A DNA stretch of 64,000 nucleotides, taken from Candidatus Bathyarchaeota archaeon. GTDB taxonomy: Archaea > Thermoproteota > Bathyarchaeia > Bathyarchaeales > Bathycorpusculaceae. Below are positions 1-9,727 of this stretch, piece after piece. The stretch is from assembly GCA_003141855.1 (NCBI GenBank), contig PLNS01000012.1, positions 96,440 to 160,439 on the forward strand, read 5' to 3'. The notes beneath the pieces were generated by a model. The model was not told the origin of the DNA, searched no databases, and saw only the letters and a list, made by a program, of their open reading frames with translations. The first letter of the stretch is position 1. The number at the start of each line of letters is the position of its first letter. The position numbers and the translations under genes were made by a program.

Positions 1-458
1 GGAAGTTTTGCGCTTCCTCTTTTGAGGGATTCTTTGGCTGTTACCTCTTGACCTGCTTTTACTTTGACTGTTATGATGGTTTGGTCTACCTCTACTTTTG
101 CTGCAGTGCCGATTGGTGTTCCGAAGGAACGTCTCATTCCCTGTTGAAGCCGGTCAGCGTGAGCGCCGAAAATCATTTTGTTTTCTCTTAGGATAATGTG
201 AGGGTATAGATTAACAACCATAAGATAATCATTTATGAGTTTATCTATTAAGATACGGTTTGTAGCTACACGTGCAGCTTCTAAGGCACAATGACGTATT
301 TGAGCTCTTTCTAAAGCGATAAGTTGGCCTTGGATTTCAAAGGTTCCCTTTGCATCACCCATACTGAACTTTACTATTTTTGGTGGTGGAAAACCTCTAA
401 CGTATTTTTTTCTTGTGTAAGCTCGATTTTTCACGTGCCGGTAATTTTTTGCGTGCAT
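1..458 (-). CDS. rpl10e: 50S ribosomal protein L10e (L16 family), C-terminus runs off the window edge
   Basis: Manual reverse-strand translation: MHAKNYRHVKNRAYTRKKYVRGFPPPKIVKFSMGDAKGTFEIQGQLIALERAQIRHCALEAARVATNRILIDKLINDYLMVVNLYPHIILRENKMIFGAHADRLQQGMRRSFGTPIG..., typical of L10e; not in the ORF track because it is open at the window edge. Confidence 0.85.
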   Translation of the reverse strand, partial: MHAKNYRHVKNRAYTRKKYVRGFPPPKIVKFSMGDAKGTFEIQGQLIALERAQIRHCALEAARVATNRILIDKLINDYLMVVNLYPHIILRENKMIFGAHADRLQQGMRRSFGTPIGTAAKVEVDQTIITVKVKAGQEVTAKESLKRGSAKL

Positions 459-623
459 GCAACGTCCCTTTTTAACCTACACATTCAGCGGTATTTAAAC
501 GATTTGTAAATCTGATGCGATACCTCCGTGCATTTTCTAACTTTAGTTATTTACGTAAAATGCTTTATTCGAGTGATCGGCGGTCATTTATTTATATACT
601 TAGTTTACTTTTGATTTTTCAGA

Positions 624-1922
624 ATGCCAACTGAACTGTTTATTTCAGGTAAAAACTGGATGCTCTCATTAGCGGAGCTTACCGCCTACTTTAAGGCTAG
701 AGAAATTGGGTTTGAGATACAATTTTTTTCTGGAGAATTCTTCGCCCTATCCTTTGACAAAGACTTTGATGCTTCTTCAATCGCGGATTTGGGTGGAACC
801 ATCAAAATCGGGGAAGTAAAAGCAAAGTTTCCGACTGAAACCGTCAAAGAGGCGTTCCTTAAAAAAAACAAGCAAGCCCAAAAACAAATAATCGAATCTT
901 TGGCGTCGAGCGGTTTAGTTGATGGGATGGCTAAATCGTCGGAGAAAATATTGTTTGGAGTTAGCGTATACTGCACTGAAAACACCCTGCGAGCGTTGTC
1001 TGGGGGTATTCAACGGTTTGTCGGAAGCACCGTTAAGGACGAGTTGGCTGATTTGGGTAAGAAATCGAAGTTTATGGGTTTCTCTAATGATAGAAAACTT
1101 GCCCAGCTGAGCCATGTTGAAGTGTTGAAGAAGAATTTGGTTGAAAACAAAGCGGAAGTATTATTCTGCATAGGCAGAACAGAAACTTGGGTAGCTACCA
1201 CGATTGCGGTGCATAACCCGTTTGAATTCCAGAAAAGGGACATTTACAAGCCTAACCAACGAAAAATCTTCGGCATGCCACCAAGATTAGCCAGGATTAT
1301 GGTTAACTTATCTTCGTGTATGCCTGGAAAGGTTTTGCTTGACCCGTTCTGTGGCGTTGGCACGATTCTTCAGGAAGCGCTGTTGGAGAGGGCAATGGTT
1401 GTGGGCATGGATGTTAATCCTTGGTGTGTTAAAGCTGCAAGCGAGAATCTTGAGTGGTTAGTTAGAGAGTATGGGCTTGAGGACGCGGATTTTAGAGTTC
1501 TGCAAGGAGACGTTAACAAGTTGGTAGAAAAGATCGGGCAGGAGACGATGGATTGCATTGTTTGCGAGCCTGATTTAGGTCCAGCCTTGCGGCAGGTGCC
1601 AACGGGCCCATATGCAGAAAAGATTGTTTTGAAGCTTGAACCGTTGTATTCCGGTTTTGTTGAACAAGCCTATAGAGCGCTAAAGCCGGGTGGGCGTTTG
1701 GTGTTGGTTACCCCGTACATTAAGACACGCGCTGGACAAGCGGTAACGATGCCTATCAGCGAGAAACTTGGCAACTTGGGATTCAAGAGGGTTTATGTTT
1801 TCTCTAAAGACATGTTCGCGCAAAGCGCAGGTGGACTTGACCGTTTGGTTGGTGCGTCCTCCTTGGTTGAAATGGATGAACGACACATGATCGGCAGAGA
1901 AATCCACATCGTTGAAAAATAA
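624..1922 (+). CDS. THUMP-domain-type tRNA guanosine-N2 methyltransferase (Trm11/TrmG10 family)
   Basis: SAM-binding motif LLDPFCGVGTILQEALL plus N-terminal region typical of archaeal Trm-G10 enzymes. Confidence 0.8.
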   Translation: MPTELFISGKNWMLSLAELTAYFKAREIGFEIQFFSGEFFALSFDKDFDASSIADLGGTIKIGEVKAKFPTETVKEAFLKKNKQAQKQIIESLASSGLVDGMAKSSEKILFGVSVYCTENTLRALSGGIQRFVGSTVKDELADLGKKSKFMGFSNDRKLAQLSHVEVLKKNLVENKAEVLFCIGRTETWVATTIAVHNPFEFQKRDIYKPNQRKIFGMPPRLARIMVNLSSCMPGKVLLDPFCGVGTILQEALLERAMVVGMDVNPWCVKAASENLEWLVREYGLEDADFRVLQGDVNKLVEKIGQETMDCIVCEPDLGPALRQVPTGPYAEKIVLKLEPLYSGFVEQAYRALKPGGRLVLVTPYIKTRAGQAVTMPISEKLGNLGFKRVYVFSKDMFAQSAGGLDRLVGASSLVEMDERHMIGREIHIVEK

Positions 1923-1995
1923 CGGTTCATCTGCAGAAACAATTTATTAATTTGTTTAGTGAACTATGTTTAAAACGGTTTGAGGCAAAAACAAA

Positions 1996-2481
1996 TTGAG
2001 CACTAATTCAAGGCCTAATTGGGACAGGTACTTCTTAGACATGTGCGAAGCCGTAGCCAGGCGCGCGACGTGTGACCGCGGAAGAAGTGGCTGCGTTATT
2101 GTTAAGGACAAACGAATCATGACTACGGGGTACGTTGGTGCTCCAGCAGGGTTACCCCATTGTGACGAGGCGGGGCATGACTTGCGCAAAGTATTCAACT
2201 CTAACGGAGAGGTAACCCAGCACTGCGTGCGAACATTGCATGCGGAGCAGAACGCAATTATTCAAGCTGCAAGGTTTGGTATTCCGCTTGAGGGAGCAAC
2301 GCTTTTCTGTAAAATGACTCCATGCAGAACTTGCGCGATGATGATAATTAACGCTGGAATCAAACGCGTGGTCTGCGAGAAGCGATATCATGCTGACGCG
2401 GACACGATAGAGATGTTTAAGCAAGCGGGAATAGAGCTTGCGATTATGAATGATGAAGTCGAAAAGTACGACAAGCAATAA
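1996..2481 (+). CDS. dCMP deaminase / cytidine deaminase family protein
   Basis: Zinc-binding motifs HAEQNAI and PCRTCAMMIINAGIKRVV; N-terminal WDRYFLDMCEAVARRATC. Confidence 0.88.
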   Translation: MSTNSRPNWDRYFLDMCEAVARRATCDRGRSGCVIVKDKRIMTTGYVGAPAGLPHCDEAGHDLRKVFNSNGEVTQHCVRTLHAEQNAIIQAARFGIPLEGATLFCKMTPCRTCAMMIINAGIKRVVCEKRYHADADTIEMFKQAGIELAIMNDEVEKYDKQ

Positions 2482-2601
2482 CTAGCTTTACTCTGGTGCT
2501 CGAAACAGTCTACCCACCCTTATTTAGGGCAGCAAAGCTCCAAGACGCTGTCTCTAATTGTCTCTACACTTGTGATTGCTTCCAAAACCACTTGGCGCCA
2601 T

Positions 2602-2717
2602 CATATTTGGAGCCTAATAGTAATACTATGCAGAAACCTATAGGGGGTAGGTCGCTATTAGCAGTTTTCAAGTTCAAAAACAGGGATTCACTAAGAGGGG
2701 TAGGTCGGTATTGGCGC
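2602..2717 (-). repeat. Dispersed intergenic repeat, copy A (bipartite)
   Basis: Reverse complement contains GACCTACCCCCTATAGGTTTCTGCA (2629-2653) and an upstream half-unit AATACCGACCTACCCCTCTTAGTGA; same 25-mer in copies B, C and D. Confidence 0.9.
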
Positions 2718-2867
2718 TTTTTCAAGCCATTAAAATGTTAGAACACAAGGAAACAGTTAATTGAACCCAAGGTAAGCGCCTACGACCATCTTAGAAGGCA
2801 TCCACTTGCAAACTTGTAAATTCTATATAGAGGGGAGGGGGGTCTCTCTGAGCAGGAGAGCCTTAAC

Positions 2868-3209
2868 TTATCTTTTTGAGGGAATAACCATCCATTTAAC
2901 ATTATCAAACCCATACTTCGTTACCAATGGATCGATAAAGTTTGGGGACAAGTCGTCGTCGATTTCTGCAAAAACCACGGTATCGCCGATTCTGTAGACG
3001 ATACATATTATTGTGACGTCTTTTAGGGCTGCGTATTTGCCCTTGATTTCCCAGTAGCCAGGCTCATCCCGTCCAGGCTCAATAATCCAAGAGTACTTAT
3101 CCTCAGGATGCTGTCCCTGCATGAAATTGAAGGCACAAACAACGTCCCCGACTGCTTTTGGGTCTTCATTCGTTTTGACATAAAACCAGATTGTCATAAC
3201 TAACACCAA
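2868..3209 (-). CDS. Hypothetical protein
   Basis: 113-aa ORF, not overlapped by a better candidate. Confidence 0.55.
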   Translation of the reverse strand: MVLVMTIWFYVKTNEDPKAVGDVVCAFNFMQGQHPEDKYSWIIEPGRDEPGYWEIKGKYAALKDVTIICIVYRIGDTVVFAEIDDDLSPNFIDPLVTKYGFDNVKWMVIPSKR

Positions 3210-3246
3210 ATAGTATGAGTGGGTTTCTGCCTTTAAATTGTTTCTT

Positions 3247-3867
3247 CTACAAACCAGCCTTAGCTTCTATAAGGGTTAATGTTTCAAAAAAAGGCAGCTT
3301 ACGTTCAGCTTTCACGCTTGCCTTAAGACCCTGCGCGCCAAATTTGCGAAGGGTTTCTTCAACGCCTGTGAGCGTGGACTGCATCAAGAGAACACGACCG
3401 CGAGGCTTCAAACGCAGTGGCACTTCAGAAATAAAGCAATCAACCACTTCCCGCCCATTGGCGCCTCCTGCCCACGCACGCCCAATCCAAGACGCCGCCT
3501 CACTCTCATCTGACGGCAAGTAAGGAGCATTAAATAAGATTAAGTCAAAGGCAACAGTTGTGTTTAGAGCCGTAAACAGGCTTGCCTGAACAAAATCGAT
3601 TTTACTACGCACACCGTTAAGCGCTGAATTTTCCCTTGCACAGCGAATGGCATATGGGTTTAAGTCAACCGCAACCACGCCGCCAGCTTTTTTCGCCGCC
3701 AAAATTCCAAGCATTCCGCAACCAGTGCCAACATCCAAAACCTGTTCACCTTCTTTTACGTCAAGGTTTTCGGCGAAAAGAAACGAGTCTTCAGCAGGCT
3801 CATACACATCTTCGTAAATGTTAAAAACGTAGTCGCCGAAGTACGTTCTCTTAGTTGGGTAAGGCAT
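3247..3867 (-). CDS. HemK2/PrmC-like class I SAM-dependent methyltransferase
   Basis: LDVGTGCGMLGILAAKK and FNAPYLPSD (NPPY-type) motifs; adjacent to ksgA. Confidence 0.82.
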   Translation of the reverse strand: MPYPTKRTYFGDYVFNIYEDVYEPAEDSFLFAENLDVKEGEQVLDVGTGCGMLGILAAKKAGGVVAVDLNPYAIRCARENSALNGVRSKIDFVQASLFTALNTTVAFDLILFNAPYLPSDESEAASWIGRAWAGGANGREVVDCFISEVPLRLKPRGRVLLMQSTLTGVEETLRKFGAQGLKASVKAERKLPFFETLTLIEAKAGL

Positions 3868-4669
3868 TTGCTAAGGCTCCAAAATCTTTAGGGGACAATT
3901 CTCTCGCGCGCCTGTCATGGAACGGCAGGCTAAGGGCTAATTTTTCAGCATCTTCCTTATTTAACTTGAAATTGCTCCTGATGAACGGTGCAAGTGCTTT
4001 GCCTAACTTTTTGTTCCGCTGAGTAAAGAGCCACTTCATCATTCGCACGAAAAATGCTGGGTCCTTCGCCTCGAACGGTTTGGTGCGCCAAGGTTTTAGC
4101 TTAACGATTACTGAATCTACCTCTGGTTGAGGATAAAACATGTTTTTAGGCACAATATCTAAGAGCTCAACTTCCGCTCCCTGACTGGTGACAACCGTTA
4201 ACCAGCCATATTCTTCACTGCCTACAGGCGCGACAAGACGGTCAGCGAACTCTTTCTGCAAAATCAAAACCGCACAATCAATCTGCCGTTCAAGAAGCCA
4301 CATCACCAAATGAGTAGACAAATAGTAGGGTGGAATCGCTATGACCTTGTTGAAATCTGGTAACGCTACCTTCAACACGTCGCCTTCAATTACAGTCACG
4401 TTGCCCAAGCCCTTGACTTGTTCACGAAGCACCACCGCAACTTGCGGGTCCTTCTCAACAGCAACTATAGCCTGGCATTTATCAGCCAAGAAACGGGTTA
4501 ACCAACCGAAGCCTGCGCCAGCATCCAACACCACATCCGCTTTACTAAGGGCTGCGTAGGTGCACAGTTTAGGGTAGAGCGACGGCTCAACCATAAAGTT
4601 TTGCCCCATAAGCTTGTTCGGGAAAATTCGGTGGGTTCGAAGCAGCCGCTTCGTTTCCTCAAGGCTCAT
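3851..4669 (-). CDS. ksgA: 16S rRNA adenine dimethyltransferase
   Basis: NKLMGQNFMVEPSLYPKL, DAGAGFGWLTRFLA, IPPYYLSTHLVMWLL motifs of the KsgA/Dim1 family. Confidence 0.93.
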   Translation of the reverse strand: MSLEETKRLLRTHRIFPNKLMGQNFMVEPSLYPKLCTYAALSKADVVLDAGAGFGWLTRFLADKCQAIVAVEKDPQVAVVLREQVKGLGNVTVIEGDVLKVALPDFNKVIAIPPYYLSTHLVMWLLERQIDCAVLILQKEFADRLVAPVGSEEYGWLTVVTSQGAEVELLDIVPKNMFYPQPEVDSVIVKLKPWRTKPFEAKDPAFFVRMMKWLFTQRNKKLGKALAPFIRSNFKLNKEDAEKLALSLPFHDRRARELSPKDFGALANALPN

Positions 4670-4678
4670 CGCTATGCC

Positions 4679-5254
4679 TTACTGCGTCCGCGTGAACAAC
4701 CGGTACTTGCTGTCACCCTCAAGCTCTTCCATAACCCGCTTCGTAATCAACTTTACAGGATTGGGCAATTCGGTGCGCTTCTGCAAATCCTCGAAACTTT
4801 CAAACGGTTTCCGTTCACGCTGGTTAATAACTTGCCACATGTATTTTTTGCCGATGCCTGGAACAAGCTCTAAGGCATGCATTCGAGGAGTAATCGCTCG
4901 TGATGTGTTGAAGAAGTTAACAAACCATTTTTCCCGGTTCGCCACTATTTTGCTTATAACACTGGGAAGTTCCGCTTTCGCTGAAGCAGTCAATTCATCA
5001 TAGCCAATTCGCCCTATAATGTAGGTAACTTCTTCACGGGAATCTTTTCCCACATACACGCGGTCACCAGGCTTAAGAATCAAATCCTCCTTCACCAAAG
5101 CCTCCAAAACGGTAAAGAATTCTTCACCGATGCATTGAATTAAAGCTCCCGCTCGGTAACCTGCCCGTCCTGTCGGGCGAAATCCTGGCTTGCCGTGCTG
5201 AAGGAAATCTAACACGTAAGCATGCTCTTCATACCGCTTTTCCATAACAGTCAC
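4679..5254 (-). CDS. DUF655 family protein
   Basis: Sequence (EEHAYVLDFLQHG...ALELVPGIGKKYMWQVI) and conserved position between ksgA and rpoF/L21e in archaea. Confidence 0.85.
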   Translation of the reverse strand: MTVMEKRYEEHAYVLDFLQHGKPGFRPTGRAGYRAGALIQCIGEEFFTVLEALVKEDLILKPGDRVYVGKDSREEVTYIIGRIGYDELTASAKAELPSVISKIVANREKWFVNFFNTSRAITPRMHALELVPGIGKKYMWQVINQRERKPFESFEDLQKRTELPNPVKLITKRVMEELEGDSKYRLFTRTQ

Positions 5255-5312
5255 TAGGTCCGTCCTCTAGTCTATTCTCGCTTACTGCTTAAAAATACTT
5301 AGTCGCTTCCCG

Positions 5313-5651
5313 CTACTTCAACGTTCGGTTCTCGTTCAAAAGCTCAACAATTGTATGTAATTTTGAGGTTTCTATGATTTTGCGTCCGCCTGCTAAGAAA
5401 ACTCTCAACTCGTCAACGGTCTCAGGCATACAATTGATAATCTGAACTGCTTCAGCTTCGTCGAGTTCGTATTCTTTGAGGAGAGTTTGCAAGAGTTCTT
5501 CGGCTTTATCTGGGTCACATTTGGAGAATTTGCTTACGTAATCGAGTGTTCGGCGTTGGAACTGGTCTAGGTTTTCTTCGCCGATGGTTTCTAGAACCTT
5601 CTTAACTTGCGGTAGTGTTAAGCGACTTTCGCTTACTTCTCTCTTGCTCAT
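5313..5651 (-). CDS. rpo4: DNA-directed RNA polymerase subunit Rpo4/F
   Basis: Rpb4-like 112-aa sequence between L21e and DUF655. Confidence 0.85.
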   Translation of the reverse strand: MSKREVSESRLTLPQVKKVLETIGEENLDQFQRRTLDYVSKFSKCDPDKAEELLQTLLKEYELDEAEAVQIINCMPETVDELRVFLAGGRKIIETSKLHTIVELLNENRTLK

Positions 5652-5657
5652 CTTCTC

Positions 5658-5954
5658 TCACTTACCCGTATAAGGCTCTAGATGTTCTGAGCGAGTAATT
5701 ATTTCTTTAATGGCGTTGCCTTGTGGAACGCTGATGACGTATCCTCGACCTCGTTTTTCCACTACCACGCCTATTTTACCGTGGAACCGTTTGTGAGGCA
5801 TACTCTTTTGCATACTAGAATCCATCTTTATGATCACTTGGGAACCAGGAGCATAGTCTTGAAGTACCTTACCAATATGTGGTTTACCTTTATCGCGAGT
5901 TGCCTTTTTCAGAAGACTGCGAGTCCCTGTGTAATAGCCTTTTGAACCTCTCAT
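5658..5954 (-). CDS. rpl21e: 50S ribosomal protein L21e
   Basis: MRGSKGYYTGTRSLLKKATRDKGKPHIGKVLQDYAPGSQVIIKMD. Confidence 0.93.
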   Translation of the reverse strand: MRGSKGYYTGTRSLLKKATRDKGKPHIGKVLQDYAPGSQVIIKMDSSMQKSMPHKRFHGKIGVVVEKRGRGYVISVPQGNAIKEIITRSEHLEPYTGK

Positions 5955-5967
5955 TCAATTTTCACCT

Positions 5968-7305
5968 TTAATTATCATCCATTATTACATTGAGAACGTC
6001 AAGCTTAAGCGTCTTCGCTCTGTTTCCGAGCAAATCCGAAACGTTCGGTACTGTTCTTCCTTCATCTCCAGACACCAATTCTTTAACGTAGAGCCCACCT
6101 TGGCAACGAATTTCCATCAGAGCCCTCTTAAGCGACACCTTCTTAACTTTAACCTGATATATGTACCTTTCTCGGATTAAATCTGCCCTACGATGCATAA
6201 CACGCAACGGCGTCTGCTGTTTAATGCATATGCCAGAAAGTTTGTCTTCTATTATGCGCAAATCTTCGTCTGATAATTCATTCTCAAACTCAGCCAACAA
6301 ACTATATTCTTTCTGTGCGCCTTCACCTTTCTTGAGACGCCTAACAACATCCTTCGTCGTAAAACGTAAATTTAAAACCTCAACCTTCCCAACCGCGCCA
6401 GCATTAACCTCGGCTTCAATCTGCTTCAAATCAACAAACCGCTTCTTGGGCTTTGAAACCTCAATCACAAAAGGCCTGCCACTTCCCAGCATCCTCGCAT
6501 CGATGTCCTCGCGTCCCGAAGCATGGAAAAACGTCTCTTCACCCTGAGCAGCCTCAAGCAGCGATTTAGAAGCCAACTCCTCCACTGATTCAGGATACAA
6601 TTTTCCTGTTCCGCCACATTTCTCGCAGCCTCGGCCTCGGCAGTTTGAACAGAACCATTTCGACTGTGGAATGGTCCTCACTAACTTGCGGTATCTGCCA
6701 GCGACGAAAAGGGGGTTAACTTGAACACGAACTTTCTCAAGGAAGGGATTGAACACTACAACAAGATCTGGCTTTAAGTAATCCACTTCTTTGCCTGTCC
6801 GTTGACCCAGCGCTTTGCCGAGCAATCGTCCGAATTCATGCTTTATGCTTTCGCCGTAGCCAATGTTGATGGCAGCCTTGAACTCGTCTTCTCGCTCCTC
6901 AACCTTCGTGGGCAACTCAATCCCAACAAGATATGTGGTAAACTCGTAACCTGCAATGGCTTCCAAGGCTTTCTGGGTTAAACTGTCAACAAGCTCAAAT
7001 TTGCCATCACACAGGCTGCACTTCTCGGCTAGGTCCTTTTTTGGAAGGCGTTTCTTTAGGTGTTTTAGGGTTTCTTGGGCTTCCCTTGAAAAACCCTTAG
7101 TCGCCAAAACCTTTAGCCGTTTCACGCCGTCAACGTTTTTTTCTGTGGCAAGGTCGTTGGCTTGCATGGTTAAACTAACTTTTAGTGCTTGGCCGCGAAC
7201 GTTGTTTTCCATGCTGTAACCAAGCAAAGCAAACTGTCTGCCCAAGCAGTGGTCGCAAAGCGGGTATTTGCTGAGTATCTCGTAGGCTTTTTCTAGAACA
7301 TCCAT
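5968..7305 (-). CDS. pus10: tRNA pseudouridine synthase Pus10
   Basis: CDHCLGRQFALLGYSMENNVRG start; CSNCRGRGCEKCGGTGK; HASGREDIDARMLGSGRPFVIEV. Confidence 0.93.
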   Translation of the reverse strand: MDVLEKAYEILSKYPLCDHCLGRQFALLGYSMENNVRGQALKVSLTMQANDLATEKNVDGVKRLKVLATKGFSREAQETLKHLKKRLPKKDLAEKCSLCDGKFELVDSLTQKALEAIAGYEFTTYLVGIELPTKVEEREDEFKAAINIGYGESIKHEFGRLLGKALGQRTGKEVDYLKPDLVVVFNPFLEKVRVQVNPLFVAGRYRKLVRTIPQSKWFCSNCRGRGCEKCGGTGKLYPESVEELASKSLLEAAQGEETFFHASGREDIDARMLGSGRPFVIEVSKPKKRFVDLKQIEAEVNAGAVGKVEVLNLRFTTKDVVRRLKKGEGAQKEYSLLAEFENELSDEDLRIIEDKLSGICIKQQTPLRVMHRRADLIRERYIYQVKVKKVSLKRALMEIRCQGGLYVKELVSGDEGRTVPNVSDLLGNRAKTLKLDVLNVIMDDN

Positions 7306-7315
7306 TCCGCTTAGC

Positions 7316-8656
7316 CTACTTGAAACCTGCTGGCATTCCTTTGCCGCCTAATCCGAAGGGCAGCTTCTTTTTATGCTTAAACATCTTTAGCATTTTACGC
7401 ATCGTAACGTATTGTTTGAGGAGTTCTTTAACGTCTTTTTCAGTTGTTCCTGAACCGCGCGCGATGCGTCTTGCCCGTGAAGAATTCAACAGTTTAGGAT
7501 TCTCTTTTTCTGCAGGCGTCATGGATTGAATTATTACGCCCCACTTGTCTAGGCGGCCTTCAGCGGTGTTTAGCATCTCTTCAGGCACATCGGCGGACAT
7601 GCCAGGGATCATCTTGAGCACTTTACCGAAAGGCCCCATTTTTTTAACCGCTTGGAACTGCTCATACATGTCAGTTAGCGTAAAATTGCCGCTCATGATT
7701 TCCTTGGCTTTCTTTTGTGGAACCTTGATTTCAGCGTCTTTTACTTTTTCTAGGAGCGTTTCTAAATCGCCCATGCCCAAGAGTCGACCAACAAACCGCG
7801 AGGGAATGAAGGGTTCTATGTCTTCGATTTTTTCGCCTGTGCCGATGAATTTTATAGGTGCGCCAGTTGCTGCGACTGCGGATAGTGCGCCTCCGCCACG
7901 TGAGGAACCGTCGAGTTTGGTTACGATGATGGCGCCGATGGGTGTGGCTTCATGGAAGGTTTTGGCTTGTGCAAGTGCTTGCTGGCCGATGGTGCCGTCG
8001 ATGACCATGATGACTTCGTCGGGTTTGATGTGTTTTTCAAGGTCTTTCATTTCCTTGATTAAATCTTTCTCTTCTTTGTGCCGACCCGCCGTGTCAACGA
8101 TTATGAGGTCTTTGTCGTTGAATTGTCTTAGGCCTTCCTTGACGACTTTTACGGGGTCTTTAGCTTTGAGGTCGCCGTAAAATGGAGTGTTTATTCGGGT
8201 TGCCAGTTGTTGAAGCTGGGCATATGCGCCTGGACGATAAGTGTCAGCACAAATCAAACCCACCTTCAATCCTCTTTTCTGGAAGTACCGCGCCAGCTTA
8301 GCAGCATGGGTTGTTTTTCCTGAACCTTGAATGCCAACAAGCATGATAATTTTCTTTTTGCCTGGCTCCACCTTTAGCGGAACGGGCTTGTCGCCGACAA
8401 ATCGGGTTAATTCTTCATAAACCACTTTTATGACGTGTTCGCGTCTTGAAACGCCCGGAGGTACCTTTTCTTTTAAGGCGCGTTCTTCTATACTCTTTGA
8501 GATTTGTAAGACAAGTTGAACGTTGACGTCTGCTTGGAGCAGGGCGCGCTGGATGTCGCGGACCAGTTCCTTCACTGCGGCTTCGTCCACTACGGAAGCT
8601 TTGAAAAGCTTCTTTATGGCGTCGGTTAGAGAAGAACCTAACTTGTCTAGTGACAT
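7316..8656 (-). CDS. srp54: Signal recognition particle protein SRP54
   Basis: GIQGSGKTTHAAKLA, DTAGRHKEEKDL and C-terminal M-domain GPFGKVLKMIPGM. Confidence 0.96.
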   Translation of the reverse strand: MSLDKLGSSLTDAIKKLFKASVVDEAAVKELVRDIQRALLQADVNVQLVLQISKSIEERALKEKVPPGVSRREHVIKVVYEELTRFVGDKPVPLKVEPGKKKIIMLVGIQGSGKTTHAAKLARYFQKRGLKVGLICADTYRPGAYAQLQQLATRINTPFYGDLKAKDPVKVVKEGLRQFNDKDLIIVDTAGRHKEEKDLIKEMKDLEKHIKPDEVIMVIDGTIGQQALAQAKTFHEATPIGAIIVTKLDGSSRGGGALSAVAATGAPIKFIGTGEKIEDIEPFIPSRFVGRLLGMGDLETLLEKVKDAEIKVPQKKAKEIMSGNFTLTDMYEQFQAVKKMGPFGKVLKMIPGMSADVPEEMLNTAEGRLDKWGVIIQSMTPAEKENPKLLNSSRARRIARGSGTTEKDVKELLKQYVTMRKMLKMFKHKKKLPFGLGGKGMPAGFK

Positions 8657-8945
8657 TCGGAGTCTCCAGCTTTAAACATTCTATTATTCTTTTAAATAAA
8701 GATTACATTCAATAAGCAGATAATAAGCCCAAATTTTGGGTTGTTCTCCAAGGGCAACCGTTTTTGCTACATCAATATTCTTCAATAGTGAAGCCTCAGT
8801 TTCCCCATATTGATTATTCTTCACAATTCAGACGGCTCTTCATGCATCATTGGCTTCACAGCAAAAGGCTTCACGCTAGAACATAAACTTTAACGGAAAA
8901 TCTTAAAACAACACAGGGACAATAAGTATACGACTGGTGAGTTAA

Positions 8946-9152
8946 GTGACTGCTGAACGCGCAATACATGCATCCATATTTATCCTGTTGCTGGCAGGTT
9001 TATCTGTTCTAAGCTTATGGGCAATTTTCACTTACCTGAACCTACAGGATAACCTTATTCTTGTAATCGCCAGTGTTCCTTTAAGCTGGGGAGTAATTCT
9101 GTTGGCAATGTACCTTAGCTTCAACAAGCTCGGTTGGAAATGGTGGAGCTAA
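8946..9152 (+). CDS. Small two-helix membrane protein
   Basis: 68-aa ORF with two hydrophobic segments. Confidence 0.5.
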   Translation: MTAERAIHASIFILLLAGLSVLSLWAIFTYLNLQDNLILVIASVPLSWGVILLAMYLSFNKLGWKWWS

Positions 9153-9251
9153 AAAGTAGCGCTCTCAAGTGACCCCCCCTCCCCTTATTTAAAGCGTAAA
9201 GGGTTTAGGTTGAGGTAAGAAAAGCGAAAGATTAAGAAAATAATTGATTGA

Positions 9252-9644
9252 TTATTTTACTCGGACGATTTTTACTTTTCCAAGTATTTTCCAGTATTCG
9301 ATTTCTGCGCCTGAGGCAAGTTTGGCTTTGAGTTCTGGCTCGTCAGGGAACGGTGCATCTAAGTATTCGTAGGTTTCTAGGTCCATTATTTGTACGCCGG
9401 TCGGGTTAATAGCGAAAACTTGGCCGGGTCTCTTGTCGATTAGGGGGACTTCTGCTCCGAGGTCAACTGGTTTTACGAATTGTCTTTTTTGGCCGTCAAA
9501 GACGCCTATTGCGACGATTCTTGCTTTGGCTGACCCGTGTTTTCCAGGTTTAGATTTGGCAATGTCTACGATGCGGCAGGGTTCGCCCTCAATCATCATG
9601 TAGCCGCCAACGCGTAATTCTCCAACATCTACTGGTCTGCTCAT
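9252..9644 (-). CDS. Translation initiation factor aIF-5A
   Basis: CRIVDIAKSKPGKHGSAKARIVAIGVFDGQKR hypusination-site motif. Confidence 0.95.
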   Translation of the reverse strand: MSRPVDVGELRVGGYMMIEGEPCRIVDIAKSKPGKHGSAKARIVAIGVFDGQKRQFVKPVDLGAEVPLIDKRPGQVFAINPTGVQIMDLETYEYLDAPFPDEPELKAKLASGAEIEYWKILGKVKIVRVK

Positions 9645-9727
9645 ACGCTCACCACAGTATAGTTCTGTTCAATGCAATTCTGAACAACACCCATATATAG
9701 ATTAAGGTTTACGATAGTTACTGAGCG

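Noticed and set aside
324-509. 61-aa + strand ORF at the left edge
   Set aside because: Antisense to the L10e gene, which is clearly supported on the minus strand.
2496-2741. ORFs sharing the peptide (L/D)EPNSNTMQKPIGGRSLLA (2496..2741 +, 15155..15433 -, 29684..29893 -)
   Set aside because: The shared peptide is just the translation of the dispersed DNA repeat in one frame. Flanking sequence is unrelated, and copy D has no listed ORF in that frame, so this is treated as a nucleotide repeat rather than a protein family.
7545-8180. 211-aa antisense ORF opposite srp54, and similar long antisense ORFs (e.g. 6161..6547, 11197..11763, 26032..26583, 45915..46706)
   Set aside because: They lie wholly opposite strongly supported conserved genes and have low-complexity Ser/Arg/Leu-rich translations; shadow ORFs.
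8657-8945. Small RNA candidate between srp54 and the 68-aa ORF (CCCAAATTTTGGG palindrome, repeated TTCTTCA)
   Set aside because: Only short palindromes; no convincing stable fold or conserved RNA family features.
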